A DNA stretch of 64,000 bases from positions 1 to 64,000 of the forward strand of contig CAZHKE010000001.1 in assembly GCA_964532485.1 (NCBI GenBank), written 5' to 3'. The position numbers and the translations under genes are program-made. The notes under the pieces are model-generated. The model was given only the letters and a program-made list of their open reading frames with translations, had not been told where the DNA came from and made no database searches. The stretch comes from DATBSK01 sp964532485. Its GTDB lineage: Bacteria; Actinomycetota; Acidimicrobiia; IMCC26256; PALSA-555. Positions 1 through 8,988 of this stretch are shown here, piece after piece. The number at the start of each line of letters is the position of its first letter. Within the stretch, counting starts at the first letter, position 1.

Positions 1-126
1 AGCCACCCCGCGTTCGTCGGGAATCGCGCGCGAATCGGTCGGACCGCGTCGCGCGTTCGAGCGTCACACGTGCCACGCGTCGGTGTCACATCGTGTCGGT
101 GTCGCATCGTGCATGCACTGCCGGTG
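1..126. other. Window edge, no gene seen
   Basis: No supportable gene is seen here. The stretch lies downstream of the stop codon of the minus-strand flavin protein gene. Short reading frames that cross it run antisense to that gene and look like shadows. Confidence 0.5.
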
Positions 127-582
127 TCAGCTCGGTGCAGACCACCGCGCGTACTCGGGTGGCCACGACGGACGCGGTCCGTAGGTCGCGAGGAGCACGC
201 GATCGATCCGGAGCTCGAAGAGCGCCTCATCGTCGCCCTGGATCGGCGCGGTGTACGCGCCGCGCACCTGCGCGATCGCGTCGCTGTCGGTGATCTCGAC
301 GGCGTGACCCTGGGCGTAGAACTCGTCGTCGCGCTCGGGCGCCGGAAACGAGTGCAGCGCGAAGCGCCCGTCTCGTCGGAGGTCAGCGAGCTTGGGCGAC
401 GGACCGATGAACCCCCACAGGCCGCCGTCGGCGAGGATCGGACAGAACGGGTGGACGCGAGGACCGCCGTCGCCGCGCACGGTCGCCAGGTACCCGAGGC
501 CGATCCCGAACTGGTACAGGAGCTTGGCGCCGCCGGCCGCGAGCTCCGGCGCGTCTCGCTCGAGGTCGGCCCAGCGCGCCAT
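127..582 (-). CDS. Pyridoxamine 5'-phosphate oxidase-like flavin protein
   Basis: A 151-aa protein with the fold signature of small FMN- or F420-binding split-barrel proteins. Visible elements are an early strand reading GYLATVRGDGGPRVHPFCPI (about residues 30-50), a basic LRRDGRFALHSF stretch (about 68-80) and an acidic middle. The family includes pyridoxine phosphate oxidases, F420-dependent reductases and haem-degrading enzymes, so the substrate is unknown. Its ATG lies 7 nt after the stop of the MMPL exporter gene, so the two are probably co-transcribed, with this gene second. Family assignment is fairly safe; the reaction is not. Confidence 0.75.
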   Translation of the reverse strand: MARWADLERDAPELAAGGAKLLYQFGIGLGYLATVRGDGGPRVHPFCPILADGGLWGFIGPSPKLADLRRDGRFALHSFPAPERDDEFYAQGHAVEITDSDAIAQVRGAYTAPIQGDDEALFELRIDRVLLATYGPRPSWPPEYARWSAPS

Positions 583-589
583 GCCGTGC

Positions 590-2689
590 CTACTCGATGG
601 TGATCTTCGGGAGGATGCGGCCGAGCCAGGCGGGGAACCACCAGTTGGCCTTGCCGAGGATCTCCATGAGGCTCGGCACCAGGATCATCCGCACGATCGT
701 CGAGTCGACCGCGACGGCGACCGCGAGGCCGAGGCCGAACATCTTCACCTCGGGGATCGGGTAGGCCACGAAGCTCAGGAACACCACGATCATGATCAGC
801 GCGGCCGACGTGATGACGCGCGCAGTGTGCGAGAGGCCGGCGACGATCGCGGCCCGCGTCTCGCCCGACTCGTCGTACTCCTCGCGGACGCGCGTCAACA
901 GGAACACCTGGTAGTCCATCGACAGGCCGAACAGCACGGCGAACATCATCATCGGCACGAACGAGATGATCGGGGTGGTGCTGTTGAGCCCGAAGAGCTC
1001 CTTTCCCCAACCCCACTGGAACACGGCAACCGTGACGCCGTACGCAGCCCCGACCGACAGCAGGTTCATCACCGCCGCGGTCGCCGGGATGACGATCGAG
1101 TGGAACACGAGCATCAGCAGGAGGAAGCTGAGCAGGACGACCGCGCCGATGAAGTAGGGGAGTCGGTCGGCGATCCGGTCACCGAGGTCGATGTACGCGG
1201 CGGTGACGCCGCCGACGTACGCAGTCGTGTCCTGTGCACCGGCGAGCGCCTTCGGAATGACCTCGCCGCGCAGCGACCCCACGAGGTCGGAGGTGGCCTG
1301 CGCGTCGGGCGCCGTCTTGGGCTCGACCGTGATCACCGCGGTGTTGTCGGCGGCGTTCGTCTCCGCCGGCGCGACCTGCGCGACCCCCGGAGCGTCCTTC
1401 AACGCGTCCGTGAGCGCGCTCGGCACGGACCCGCCCTTCGGGTACGTCACGACGACGAGCAACGGGCCGTTGGCGCCGGGGCCGTAGTCGTCGGCGATCA
1501 GGTCGAACGCGATGCGCTGGGTGCTTCCCGCCGGCGCGGTGCCGTCGTCGGACTGGCCGTAGCGGATCGACAGGAACGGCGCGGCGAGCGCCAGCAGCAT
1601 CGCGATCGCGAACACGGCGTACGGCAACGGGTGGCGGCACACTGCCGTCGCCCAGCGCTGCCAGAACGGCGAGCCCGCGGCGCGCGTGGCGCTGTGGCCG
1701 CGGGCGATGCGCTTGCCCGTGAGCCCGAGCAGCGCGGGGAGGAGCGTCACCGCCGCGACCATCATCACGGCGACGACGATCGCGGCGGAGAAGCCGAGGA
1801 TCGCGACGTACGGGATCCCGGAGATCAGCAGCCCGCAGATCGCGATCACGACGGTCGTGCCGGCGAACAGCACCGCCTGCCCGGCCGTTGCCACCGAGCG
1901 ACCGATCGAGGCCTCCACGTCCATGCCCTTCGCGAGGTTCTCGCGATGGCGCGTGACGATGAACAGCGAGTAGTCGATGCCGACACCGAGCCCGATCATC
2001 GTGCCGAGCTCGGGCGCCGCGGTGCCGACGTCGGTGACGGCCGCGAGCAACGTGATCCCGGAGAGCCCGATCGCCAGCCCGAGCAGCGCGGTCACGATCG
2101 GCATCCCGGCGGCGATCAGCGACCCGAACGCGAAGATCAGGATCACGATCGCGACGAGCAGCCCGATCTGATCCGACGCCGAGCTGCGCGGCGCCTCGGC
2201 GAAGTCGACGAGCGGGCCGCCGAAGGCGACCTGGAGTCCCGCCTTCTCGGCAGGCTCGGTCGCGGACTCCACGTCGTCGAACGCCTCGACGCCGAGCTGC
2301 TGCACCGGCTCGCGGTACTGGAGCGACGCCAGGGCCGTTCGGCCGTTCGGGCTGGGGATCGGTCCGACGACCTGGGGTTGCTGGGGGAGCTGCTTCAGGT
2401 TGCCGATGGACGCGGCGATCGCCTGCTCGTCGGCGGTGCTGTCGAGCGTTCCCCCGCGGGAATGGAACACGACCGTGGCGGAGCCACCCGACTGCTGGGG
2501 GAACCGTGACTCCAGGAGGTCGACGGCCTGCTGCGACTGCGCCCCCGGGATCCTGAAGTTGTCGAACGTGTGTCCCCCGCTCGCCCGCGCGAACCCGACG
2601 ATCGCCACCGCGACCACGAGCCAGATGCCGATGACGAACCAGTGCCGGCGTGCAGTGAACCGCCCGAGGCGGTCGAGGAGTGCAGCCAC
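590..2689 (-). CDS. MMPL/RND-family membrane transporter
   Basis: A membrane exporter of about 699 aa with the two-fold MMPL architecture: an N-terminal membrane helix (HWFVIGIWLVVAVAIVGFA), a large external domain, a five-helix block with GLGVGIDYSLFIVTRHRE (about residue 235), then a second external domain and helix block with GLSMDYQVFLLTRVREEY (about residue 585). The paired D-Y residues in these helices are the expected proton-relay positions. MMPL proteins in actinobacteria export lipids or drugs. I chose GTG 2689 because a TACGGT -10 box sits 8 nt upstream; a TTG at 2698 would overlap that box. A small flavin protein follows in the same operon. Confidence 0.88.
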   Translation of the reverse strand: MAALLDRLGRFTARRHWFVIGIWLVVAVAIVGFARASGGHTFDNFRIPGAQSQQAVDLLESRFPQQSGGSATVVFHSRGGTLDSTADEQAIAASIGNLKQLPQQPQVVGPIPSPNGRTALASLQYREPVQQLGVEAFDDVESATEPAEKAGLQVAFGGPLVDFAEAPRSSASDQIGLLVAIVILIFAFGSLIAAGMPIVTALLGLAIGLSGITLLAAVTDVGTAAPELGTMIGLGVGIDYSLFIVTRHRENLAKGMDVEASIGRSVATAGQAVLFAGTTVVIAICGLLISGIPYVAILGFSAAIVVAVMMVAAVTLLPALLGLTGKRIARGHSATRAAGSPFWQRWATAVCRHPLPYAVFAIAMLLALAAPFLSIRYGQSDDGTAPAGSTQRIAFDLIADDYGPGANGPLLVVVTYPKGGSVPSALTDALKDAPGVAQVAPAETNAADNTAVITVEPKTAPDAQATSDLVGSLRGEVIPKALAGAQDTTAYVGGVTAAYIDLGDRIADRLPYFIGAVVLLSFLLLMLVFHSIVIPATAAVMNLLSVGAAYGVTVAVFQWGWGKELFGLNSTTPIISFVPMMMFAVLFGLSMDYQVFLLTRVREEYDESGETRAAIVAGLSHTARVITSAALIMIVVFLSFVAYPIPEVKMFGLGLAVAVAVDSTIVRMILVPSLMEILGKANWWFPAWLGRILPKITIE

Positions 2690-2697
2690 CGGCTGCA

Positions 2698-2703
2698 ACC
2701 GTA
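2698..2703 (-). promoter_or_regulatory. -10 box TACGGT for the MMPL gene
   Basis: TACGGT on the minus strand ends 8 nt before GTG 2689, the spacing of a leaderless or nearly leaderless transcript. No clear -35 was identified. Confidence 0.45.
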
Positions 2704-2724
2704 CGCGCGTGCGACGATTGCACG

Positions 2725-3477
2725 GTGGACGCCCAGGCGACGACCGCAGAGTTCGTGGCGTGCCCGCCCGAGGGTCGGCGCGTCACCCGCTCCCGTCGCG
2801 TACGCCTCGGCGACGTCACGCCCACGGGTCGGCTCCGGCTCGACGCGCTCGCCCGGTACCTCCAGGACATCGCGGCGGACGACGTCGACGACGCCGGCAT
2901 CACCGGGGCGTGGGTGCTGCGGCGAGTCGCTCTGCAAGTCGGGCGTCTGCCGCACTTCCGCGACGACGTCGAGCTCGTCACGTTCTGCTCCGGGACGGGC
3001 GGCCGCTGGGCGGAGCGGCGCACGACGATGTCGTTCGAGAACGAGGTGTCCGTCGAGTCGGTCGCGCTCTGGGTGTACGTCGACGAGCAAGGTCGTCCCG
3101 CGCCGCTCGAGGGCTGGTTCTTCGATCTCTACGGCACGGCGGCGAACGATCGACGGGTCGGACAGCGACTGCGCCTGACCGCGCCGCCCGGCGATGCAGC
3201 GCGGCGCCCATGGGTCGTGCGTCAGACGGACCTCGACGTGCTCGGTCACGTCAACAACGCCATCGCGTGGGCCGCGGTCGAGGACGAGCTCGCGCACGGC
3301 GCCTCGCTCCCCGGGGGACGGATCGCGGCCGCGGAGCTCGAGTACCGAGCCGCGATCGACGCCGGCGACGCGTGCGAGATCGTGCGCCAGCCGATCGACG
3401 ACGGGTTCGCGTGCTGGGTCACCGTCGACGGCGACGTGCGGGTCTCGGCCCGGATCCGCGGTGCGGAACGTCGCTAG
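2725..3477 (+). CDS. Acyl-ACP thioesterase-like double-hotdog protein
   Basis: A 250-aa protein resembling FatA/FatB-type acyl-ACP thioesterases. The first hotdog half begins near RRVRLGDVTPTGRLRLDALA (about residues 26-45). The second half carries RQTDLDVLGHVNNAIAW (about residues 165-181), where D...GHVNN is the typical hotdog signature. It would release fatty acids or related acyl groups from a carrier. An upstream ATG at 2680 overlaps the divergent MMPL gene. GTG 2725 lies 6 nt after GACGAT, a weak -10, and is preferred. Its stop overlaps the stop of the convergent P-type ATPase gene by 4 nt. It could also be a general acyl-CoA thioesterase. Confidence 0.75.
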   Translation: MDAQATTAEFVACPPEGRRVTRSRRVRLGDVTPTGRLRLDALARYLQDIAADDVDDAGITGAWVLRRVALQVGRLPHFRDDVELVTFCSGTGGRWAERRTTMSFENEVSVESVALWVYVDEQGRPAPLEGWFFDLYGTAANDRRVGQRLRLTAPPGDAARRPWVVRQTDLDVLGHVNNAIAWAAVEDELAHGASLPGGRIAAAELEYRAAIDAGDACEIVRQPIDDGFACWVTVDGDVRVSARIRGAERR

Positions 3478-6242
3478 GCGAGGGGACTCAGCGCCGTCCG
3501 ACGCCGGACCCACTTGTCGAGACCGACGATGCCGTAGCCGACCATGGCCGCACCGACGACGCGCAGCCACGCGTCCAGGTCGATCGATGCCGAGTGGAAC
3601 AGCGTGTGCATGAACGGCGCGTACGTGAACAGCACCTGGAGCGCCAGTGTGATCGCGATGCCTGCCCCGAGCCAACGGTTCGAGAAGATGCCTACCTGCA
3701 GCATCGATCGCTCCAGCGATCGGCAGTTGAGAAGGTACGCAATCTCGACGAGCACGAAGACGTTCACCGCGACGGTCCGGGCCTCGGCGATCGAAGCCCC
3801 GCGGTCTTGCTCCCACTGGAAGAGCCAGAACGCGGCGGTGACCATGATCACCGACACGAGGACGATCCGTCCCACGAGCGCGCGCGTCAGGAGCGGCTGT
3901 CGCGGGTCGCGCGGCGGCCGGTGCATGATCCCCGGCTCGGCCGCCTCGACCGCCAGCGTGAGGCCGAGTGCGACCGCGGTGATCATGTTGACCCACAGCA
4001 CCTGCACGGGGAGGATCGGCAGCGCGGTAGCGGCAATGATCGCCGCGAGGATCACGAGGCCCTCTCCCATCGAGGTCGGCAGCGCCCACACGACGAACTT
4101 CGTCAGGTTGTCGAAGACCGTCCGGCCCTCCTCGATGGCGGCCTCGATCGACGCAAAGTCGTCGTCGGTGAGCACCATGTCGGCGGCTTCCTTCGCGACC
4201 TCCGTACCTTCCTGGCCCATCGCGACGCCGATGTCCGCCTGCTTCAGTGCGGGCGCGTCGTTGATGCCGTCGCCTGTCATCGCGACGACGTGCCCCTGCG
4301 CCTGCAGCGCCTCGACGAGTCGCAGCTTCTGCTCCGGTGAGACGCGCGCGAAGACGTTGGTCCGGTTCGTCGCGGCAGCGAGATCGGACGACCCGGCCTC
4401 GGCGATCTCGAGTCCCGTCATCAGGCGATCGGCGCCGTTGGGCCCGGCTCGTGCGTCCGTGATCCCGACCCCCCGTGCGACGGCACGAGCGGTCGCGGCG
4501 TGATCGCCGGTGATCATCTTCACCGCGACCCCCGCCTCGTGGCACGTGTGCACTGCGGCGATCGCGTCGGGACGCGGTGGGTCGGCCATGGCGACGAGTC
4601 CGAGGAACGTGAAGCTCCGACGCTCGACCTCGTCGTGCTCGAGTGGGAGGGCAGCGGTCGATCGAGGTTCCCGGGCGACCGCGAGCACACGCAGCGCGCG
4701 GTCCGCGAGCTGACGTGCACCGGCGAGGACGGCGCTCGCGTCGAGGGTCTCGACCCGGCCGTCGGGTCCGACCTGGTCGCCGCACAGATCGACGACCGTC
4801 TCGACTGCACCCTTGAGGATGACCGCGACGCCGTCGTCCTCGCCGCGATGAGCGGTCGCCATGTAGCGGTTCGACGACTCGAAGCCCAGCGTGTCCACGC
4901 GCGGTGACGCGCGGACGGTGTCGTCGAGATCGAGGCCCGACTTGCGCGCGGCCACGAGCAGGGCCGCCTCGGTCGGGTCGCCGACGATGGTCACGGCCTG
5001 GCCGGACTCCTGGATCGCGGCGTCGTTGCACAGCACGGCGCCCTCGAGGCAGGCGAGCAGCGCCGGCTCCTCGTCGAGGGTGACCGGCTCGCCGTGCTCC
5101 ATGACGCGACCATCGAGGGCGTACCCGGTGCCGGTGAGCTCGAACGTGCGCGTCCCCGCCACGACGACCAGGACGGTCATCTCGTTCTCGGTCAGCGTGC
5201 CCGTCTTATCGGTGCAGACCACCGTCGTGCTACCGAGCGTCTCGACCGCGGGGAGCCGCCGGATGATCGCGTGGCGGCGGGCCATCCGGCGCACCCCGAT
5301 CGCGAGCGTGATGGTGACGACGGCCGGCAGACCCTCGGGGATCGCGCCCACGGCCAGCGCCACCGCGGCGGCGATCATCTCGGACGCGCTCTCGCCGCGG
5401 GCCACCCCGATCACCAGCGTGAACACGGCGAGGCCCAGGATCGCGACGGTGAGCCAGCGACTGAACTGACCGATGCGCCGGGTGAGCGGCGTCGCCAGCT
5501 CGGTCGTCGCACCGACGAGTCGATGCACGACGCCGAGCTCGGTGTCGGCGCCGGTGGCCACGACCATTCCCTGGCCGCTGCCGGCAACGACCAGCGAACC
5601 CGAATACGCCATGCTGACGCGCTCGGCGAGCACGGTGTCGCGCTGCACGGGCGTCGCTGACTTGTCGACAGGCATCGACTCGCCAGTGAGCGCCGACTCG
5701 TCGATGCGCAGCTCGTCGACATCGAGCAGTCGCAGGTCGGCCGGGACCTTGTCACCGGCGGTGAGGACGACGAGGTCACCCGGCACGAGCCGAGACGAGT
5801 CGATCGCCACGCGCTGCCCGTCGCGGATCACGAGGGCGATGGTGCGCACGATCGACTGGAGCGCCTCGAGCGCGCGTTCGGCTCGAGCCTCCTGGACGAA
5901 GCCCACCGCGGCGTTCACGACGACCACACCGAGGATCACCAGGGCATCGACGGGCTCGCCGAGCGCAGCGGTGACAACACCGGCGACGAGCAGGATGTAG
6001 ATGAGCGGGTTGTGGAACTGAAGCAGGAAGCGCACGAGCGGCCCGTGCCGCTGAACGTGCGGCAGGACGTTCCGGCCGAAGCGGAGGAGCCGTTCGTGGG
6101 CCTCGCCTTGAGAGAGTCCGGCGGCGGGATCCGTCTCGAGAAGGAGCACCACGTCGCTCACCGGCAGATGGTGATGGTCCTGGCGCGCGGCGCCCGGCGC
6201 GACCTCCGCTGCCAGGTCGCAACCGTGAGCTGTCACGACCAC
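3474..6242 (-). CDS. P-type cation-transporting ATPase (type II, Ca2+/Na+-like)
   Basis: A P-type ATPase of about 922 aa that pumps cations across the membrane at the cost of ATP. In order: N-terminal cation-ATPase domain, actuator loop with LTGES (about residue 184), M4 helix PEGLPAVVTITLAIGVRRMA, phosphorylation site CTDKTGTLTENEM (Asp about 342), hinge TGDGINDAPALKQADIG (about 655), then the C-terminal helix bundle with VQVLWVNMITAVALGL. The set fits type II pumps such as PacL or CtpF rather than heavy-metal pumps, since no CPC motif is seen. The frame stays open to 6353, but a GTG at 6242 avoids most of the overlap with the preceding stress-protein gene; GTG 6236 is also possible. Confidence 0.9.
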   Translation of the reverse strand: MVVTAHGCDLAAEVAPGAARQDHHHLPVSDVVLLLETDPAAGLSQGEAHERLLRFGRNVLPHVQRHGPLVRFLLQFHNPLIYILLVAGVVTAALGEPVDALVILGVVVVNAAVGFVQEARAERALEALQSIVRTIALVIRDGQRVAIDSSRLVPGDLVVLTAGDKVPADLRLLDVDELRIDESALTGESMPVDKSATPVQRDTVLAERVSMAYSGSLVVAGSGQGMVVATGADTELGVVHRLVGATTELATPLTRRIGQFSRWLTVAILGLAVFTLVIGVARGESASEMIAAAVALAVGAIPEGLPAVVTITLAIGVRRMARRHAIIRRLPAVETLGSTTVVCTDKTGTLTENEMTVLVVVAGTRTFELTGTGYALDGRVMEHGEPVTLDEEPALLACLEGAVLCNDAAIQESGQAVTIVGDPTEAALLVAARKSGLDLDDTVRASPRVDTLGFESSNRYMATAHRGEDDGVAVILKGAVETVVDLCGDQVGPDGRVETLDASAVLAGARQLADRALRVLAVAREPRSTAALPLEHDEVERRSFTFLGLVAMADPPRPDAIAAVHTCHEAGVAVKMITGDHAATARAVARGVGITDARAGPNGADRLMTGLEIAEAGSSDLAAATNRTNVFARVSPEQKLRLVEALQAQGHVVAMTGDGINDAPALKQADIGVAMGQEGTEVAKEAADMVLTDDDFASIEAAIEEGRTVFDNLTKFVVWALPTSMGEGLVILAAIIAATALPILPVQVLWVNMITAVALGLTLAVEAAEPGIMHRPPRDPRQPLLTRALVGRIVLVSVIMVTAAFWLFQWEQDRGASIAEARTVAVNVFVLVEIAYLLNCRSLERSMLQVGIFSNRWLGAGIAITLALQVLFTYAPFMHTLFHSASIDLDAWLRVVGAAMVGYGIVGLDKWVRRRTALSPLA

Positions 6243-6258
6243 CCCGCGCGGCGTCGCT

Positions 6259-6912
6259 TCATCCGGGGTCGAGGGGTCGGTGCTGCGCGGCGCGACCGGT
6301 GCCGACCGTGATGACCGGCACGGTCGAGGTCGCGTTGACCCTTCGAGCGACATTGCCGAACGCGACCTTCGAGACGCCCTGGCCGTGCTGCCCGATCACC
6401 AGGTAGTCGAACGGGCCGGCGGCCGCCCGCTCGACGAGTGCGGCCGCCGATGGGCCGGCCAGCACGGTCGTCTCGGGGGTGCAGCTCGTGCGTCCGCGGA
6501 TGCGTGCGCACGCTGCCTCCAGGATCCGGTCCGACGCGTCGCGGTCGTCCTCGTCGCCCGCGGTCGCAGCGTCGTAGTCCGAAACAGTCGTGATCTCGAG
6601 CCGACCGAGCCGCGGCCCCAGGAGCGCCAGGATCGAGTCGAGCGCGTGAAGGGAGGGCTCCGAACCGTCGACGCCGACCAGCACCGAGATCGAACCAGCG
6701 CCGGCCGTCCCCGCCTGCACCACTCGCGGCCGCGCCTCGTGCTCCCGGAGGATTGCGGCGTGCGCGCCGATGAGCACGAGGGGTCCGAGGGCGGCACCGA
6801 CCAGCAGCCACAACGCAGGGTCGTGGCCGCGTCGACCCATCACCAGGGACGCGATGACGCCGCACAGGATCCAGGCGCCGAAGAAGACGAGCAGGGCCTC
6901 GGTCGCAGACAT
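6259..6912 (-). CDS. Membrane-anchored universal stress protein
   Basis: A 217-aa protein with two predicted membrane helices (about residues 5-26 and 33-52) followed by a cytoplasmic UspA domain (about 74-205). The domain starts SVLVGVDGSEPSLHALD and ends with GQHGQGVSKVAFGNVARRV...VPVITV, close to the G-x2-G-x9-G nucleotide-binding pattern. Membrane-tethered Usp domains are less common than free ones. It is followed 16 nt later by the P-type ATPase gene, so it may act as a nucleotide-sensing partner of that pump; this is inference. The start is the first ATG, 7 nt after GACGAT, a weak -10. Confidence 0.8.
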   Translation of the reverse strand: MSATEALLVFFGAWILCGVIASLVMGRRGHDPALWLLVGAALGPLVLIGAHAAILREHEARPRVVQAGTAGAGSISVLVGVDGSEPSLHALDSILALLGPRLGRLEITTVSDYDAATAGDEDDRDASDRILEAACARIRGRTSCTPETTVLAGPSAAALVERAAAGPFDYLVIGQHGQGVSKVAFGNVARRVNATSTVPVITVGTGRAAQHRPLDPG

Positions 6913-7098
6913 GAGGACAATCGTCGCGCGCGATTCGACGGCGCCCGGGGCCGAAGGTCACAGACGGTGCGGCCTCTGCCCTTGCATCGGACCGCGGGCA
7001 GCAGCGACGCTGCGCCGATGCTCGAGCCCGTCGACGTCGGCGTCCAGCTCCTCGACTCGTACCGCGCGAGCGCCGGCGATGTGGCCGTCGAGGACCTT

Positions 7099-8094
7099 TC
7101 ACGACGCCGCGCTCCACGCGACGGCGAGGCCGACGACGTAGGCGACGAGCAGCAGGATCGGCCCCGGATCGAGTGGTCCGGCACGTTGCTCCTCGCGATC
7201 CACGACGATCGCTGCCAGTGCCACCCCCATCAACGCGATTGCCACCAGGCCAGCCACCACGTCGACCGGTCCGACGGCGCTCATGATCGGGCCCTGGGTG
7301 AAGAAGAGGTCCGCGACGAGGAGCGTCACGACGTTGAACGCGTTGCTGCCGAGCAGGTTGCCGATGGCGAGGTCGTAGGCTCCGAGTCGGAGGGCTGCGA
7401 GCGACGTGAACAGCTCGGGAAGTGACGTCGCGAGGGCGAGAAACGCGATCCCGAAGAACCCGGTCGCGATGCCGGTGTCCTCGACGATGTGCTCGGCGGC
7501 GCGCACGACGACGGGTGCAGCGACGAGGAGCGCGATCGAGGCGACGACGAACCGCACGGCCGGTCGGGTGAGCCCCTGCGAGCGCACGCGCCACGATGCA
7601 CGCGCCTTCTGGTCTGGCGGCGCAGCCGGCACCGAAGCACTGCGGAGCCAGCGCATCGTGAGCACGTAGAGCACCGCGATGACCAGCGGGTACACACCGA
7701 CCCACCCGATCTCGGCGCTCGAGGGGTTGACGATCCCGAGGACCGCGACCGCGGTCAGGAGCATGGCGACAGCGGCCAGGCGGGCCTGGCGAAGCTCGAC
7801 GGACACGAGCATGCGACCGCGATGCGCGAGATCCAGCACCGCGAGGATCGCCATGTTGGCCATGGAGCTCCCGAAGACGCTCCCGACCGCGAGCTCGGGC
7901 TCGTCCGCGAGGGCGGCGCTGGCGGTGGTGACGATCTCGGGCAAAGAGGTAGCGAACGCGATCAAGAGGGCTCCGACCAGGAGCTGGCTGACTCCGAGCC
8001 GACGCGCGATCTCCTCGCCGCCGGCCGCCACGCCGATCCCGGCACGGACCATGACGGCGGCACCGACGAGAAAGACCAGGCCCCAGAGCAACAT
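7099..8094 (-). CDS. Calcium/sodium antiporter (CaCA family)
   Basis: A 331-aa inner-membrane antiporter with the two inverted alpha-repeats of the Ca2+:cation antiporter family: GALLIAFATSLPEIVTT (residues 41-57) and IAFLALATSLPELFTSLA (about residue 215). Each repeat contributes an acidic residue to the ion site, and the matching GSVFGSSMANMAI and GNLLGSNAFNVVT segments follow. The repeats are joined by a basic cytoplasmic loop. I used ATG 8094; an in-frame ATG at 8148 would add 18 residues without obvious membrane character. It is divergent from an SDR gene and near the cation ATPase and stress protein, making a small ion-handling neighbourhood. Confidence 0.88.
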   Translation of the reverse strand: MLLWGLVFLVGAAVMVRAGIGVAAGGEEIARRLGVSQLLVGALLIAFATSLPEIVTTASAALADEPELAVGSVFGSSMANMAILAVLDLAHRGRMLVSVELRQARLAAVAMLLTAVAVLGIVNPSSAEIGWVGVYPLVIAVLYVLTMRWLRSASVPAAPPDQKARASWRVRSQGLTRPAVRFVVASIALLVAAPVVVRAAEHIVEDTGIATGFFGIAFLALATSLPELFTSLAALRLGAYDLAIGNLLGSNAFNVVTLLVADLFFTQGPIMSAVGPVDVVAGLVAIALMGVALAAIVVDREEQRAGPLDPGPILLLVAYVVGLAVAWSAAS

Positions 8095-8199
8095 GCCCAG
8101 TCTCTCGCAGGTGACAGCGGCCAAGGCGTCCACGCCGGCGTCCGGCATCGCACGTGCTCGGCGCGCGCCATGGGGCAGCGATGCTGCCGAGCGGCCAGA

Positions 8200-8979
8200 A
8201 TGCGGACGATGACGGGGCAGACGAACGACTTCGCGGGCAAGGTCGCGCTCATCACCGGGGGCGGATCGGGGCTCGGCCGCGCGGCGGCTCGGTTGTTGGC
8301 CGAGCGCGGGGCACGCGTCGTGGTCGCCGACGTCGACGACGAGGGTGGCGCGCGAACGGTCGCCGACTGTGAAGCAGCCGGGAGCGAGGCAACGTACGTG
8401 CACACCGACGTGACGCGCGACGACGAGCTCGCGGCCGCGGTCGCCACGGCCGTCGACTTGTGGGGCAGCCTCGACGTCGCCATCAACAACGCGGGCATCA
8501 ACGGCCCGACGAAGCTCGTCGCCGACTACACGCCTGAAGAGTGGAACGGTGTCATCGCCGTCAACCTCAACGGCATCTTCCACGGCATCCGCCACGAGGT
8601 GCCGCAGATGGTGAAGCAGGGTGGTGGTGCGATCGTCAACACGTCGTCGGGCGCCGGGCTCGTCGGCTTCCCGATGCTCCCGGCGTACGTGGCGAGCAAG
8701 CATGCAGTGCTCGGCCTGACAAAGGCCGCCGCGCTGGCGTACGTGCGAGACGGCGTGCGCATCAACGCGGTGTGCCCGGGGAGCACCCGCACCCCGCTGC
8801 TCGAGGGGTTCATGTCGCAGAGCCCCGAGATCGAGAAGGCCATCGCCCAGTCGGCTCCGATCGGACGGCTCGCGACGCCCGACGAGATCGCCGAGGCGAT
8901 GGTGTGGCTGTGCTCCGACGCGGCGTCGTTCGTCGTCGGCCACGCGTTCGCGGTCGACGGGGGTGCCGTCATCCAGTGA
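8200..8979 (+). CDS. SDR family oxidoreductase
   Basis: A 259-aa classical short-chain dehydrogenase. It has the Rossmann dinucleotide motif TGGGSGLG (about residues 18-25), the NNAG motif, the catalytic Ser in NTSSGAGL, and YVASK with catalytic Tyr and Lys. Its C-terminus shows GRLATPDEIAEAMVWLCSD and AVDGG, as in 3-oxoacyl-ACP reductase or alcohol dehydrogenase types. An acidic residue after the second strand (VVADVDDEG) suggests NAD rather than NADP. The start could be ATG 8200 or 8209. It is convergent with the PhyH gene, 9 nt apart. Confidence 0.88.
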   Translation: MRTMTGQTNDFAGKVALITGGGSGLGRAAARLLAERGARVVVADVDDEGGARTVADCEAAGSEATYVHTDVTRDDELAAAVATAVDLWGSLDVAINNAGINGPTKLVADYTPEEWNGVIAVNLNGIFHGIRHEVPQMVKQGGGAIVNTSSGAGLVGFPMLPAYVASKHAVLGLTKAAALAYVRDGVRINAVCPGSTRTPLLEGFMSQSPEIEKAIAQSAPIGRLATPDEIAEAMVWLCSDAASFVVGHAFAVDGGAVIQ

Positions 8980-8988
8980 GGGGTCGCG

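Noticed and set aside
392..2509. 705-aa open frame antisense to the MMPL gene
   Set aside because: It is rich in Arg, Asp and His with no domain, and lies opposite a clear membrane transporter; high GC gives long shadow frames.
3826..5031. Part of an 878-aa minus frame overlapping the pump gene
   Set aside because: Out of frame with the recognised P-type motifs, Arg-rich, no domain.
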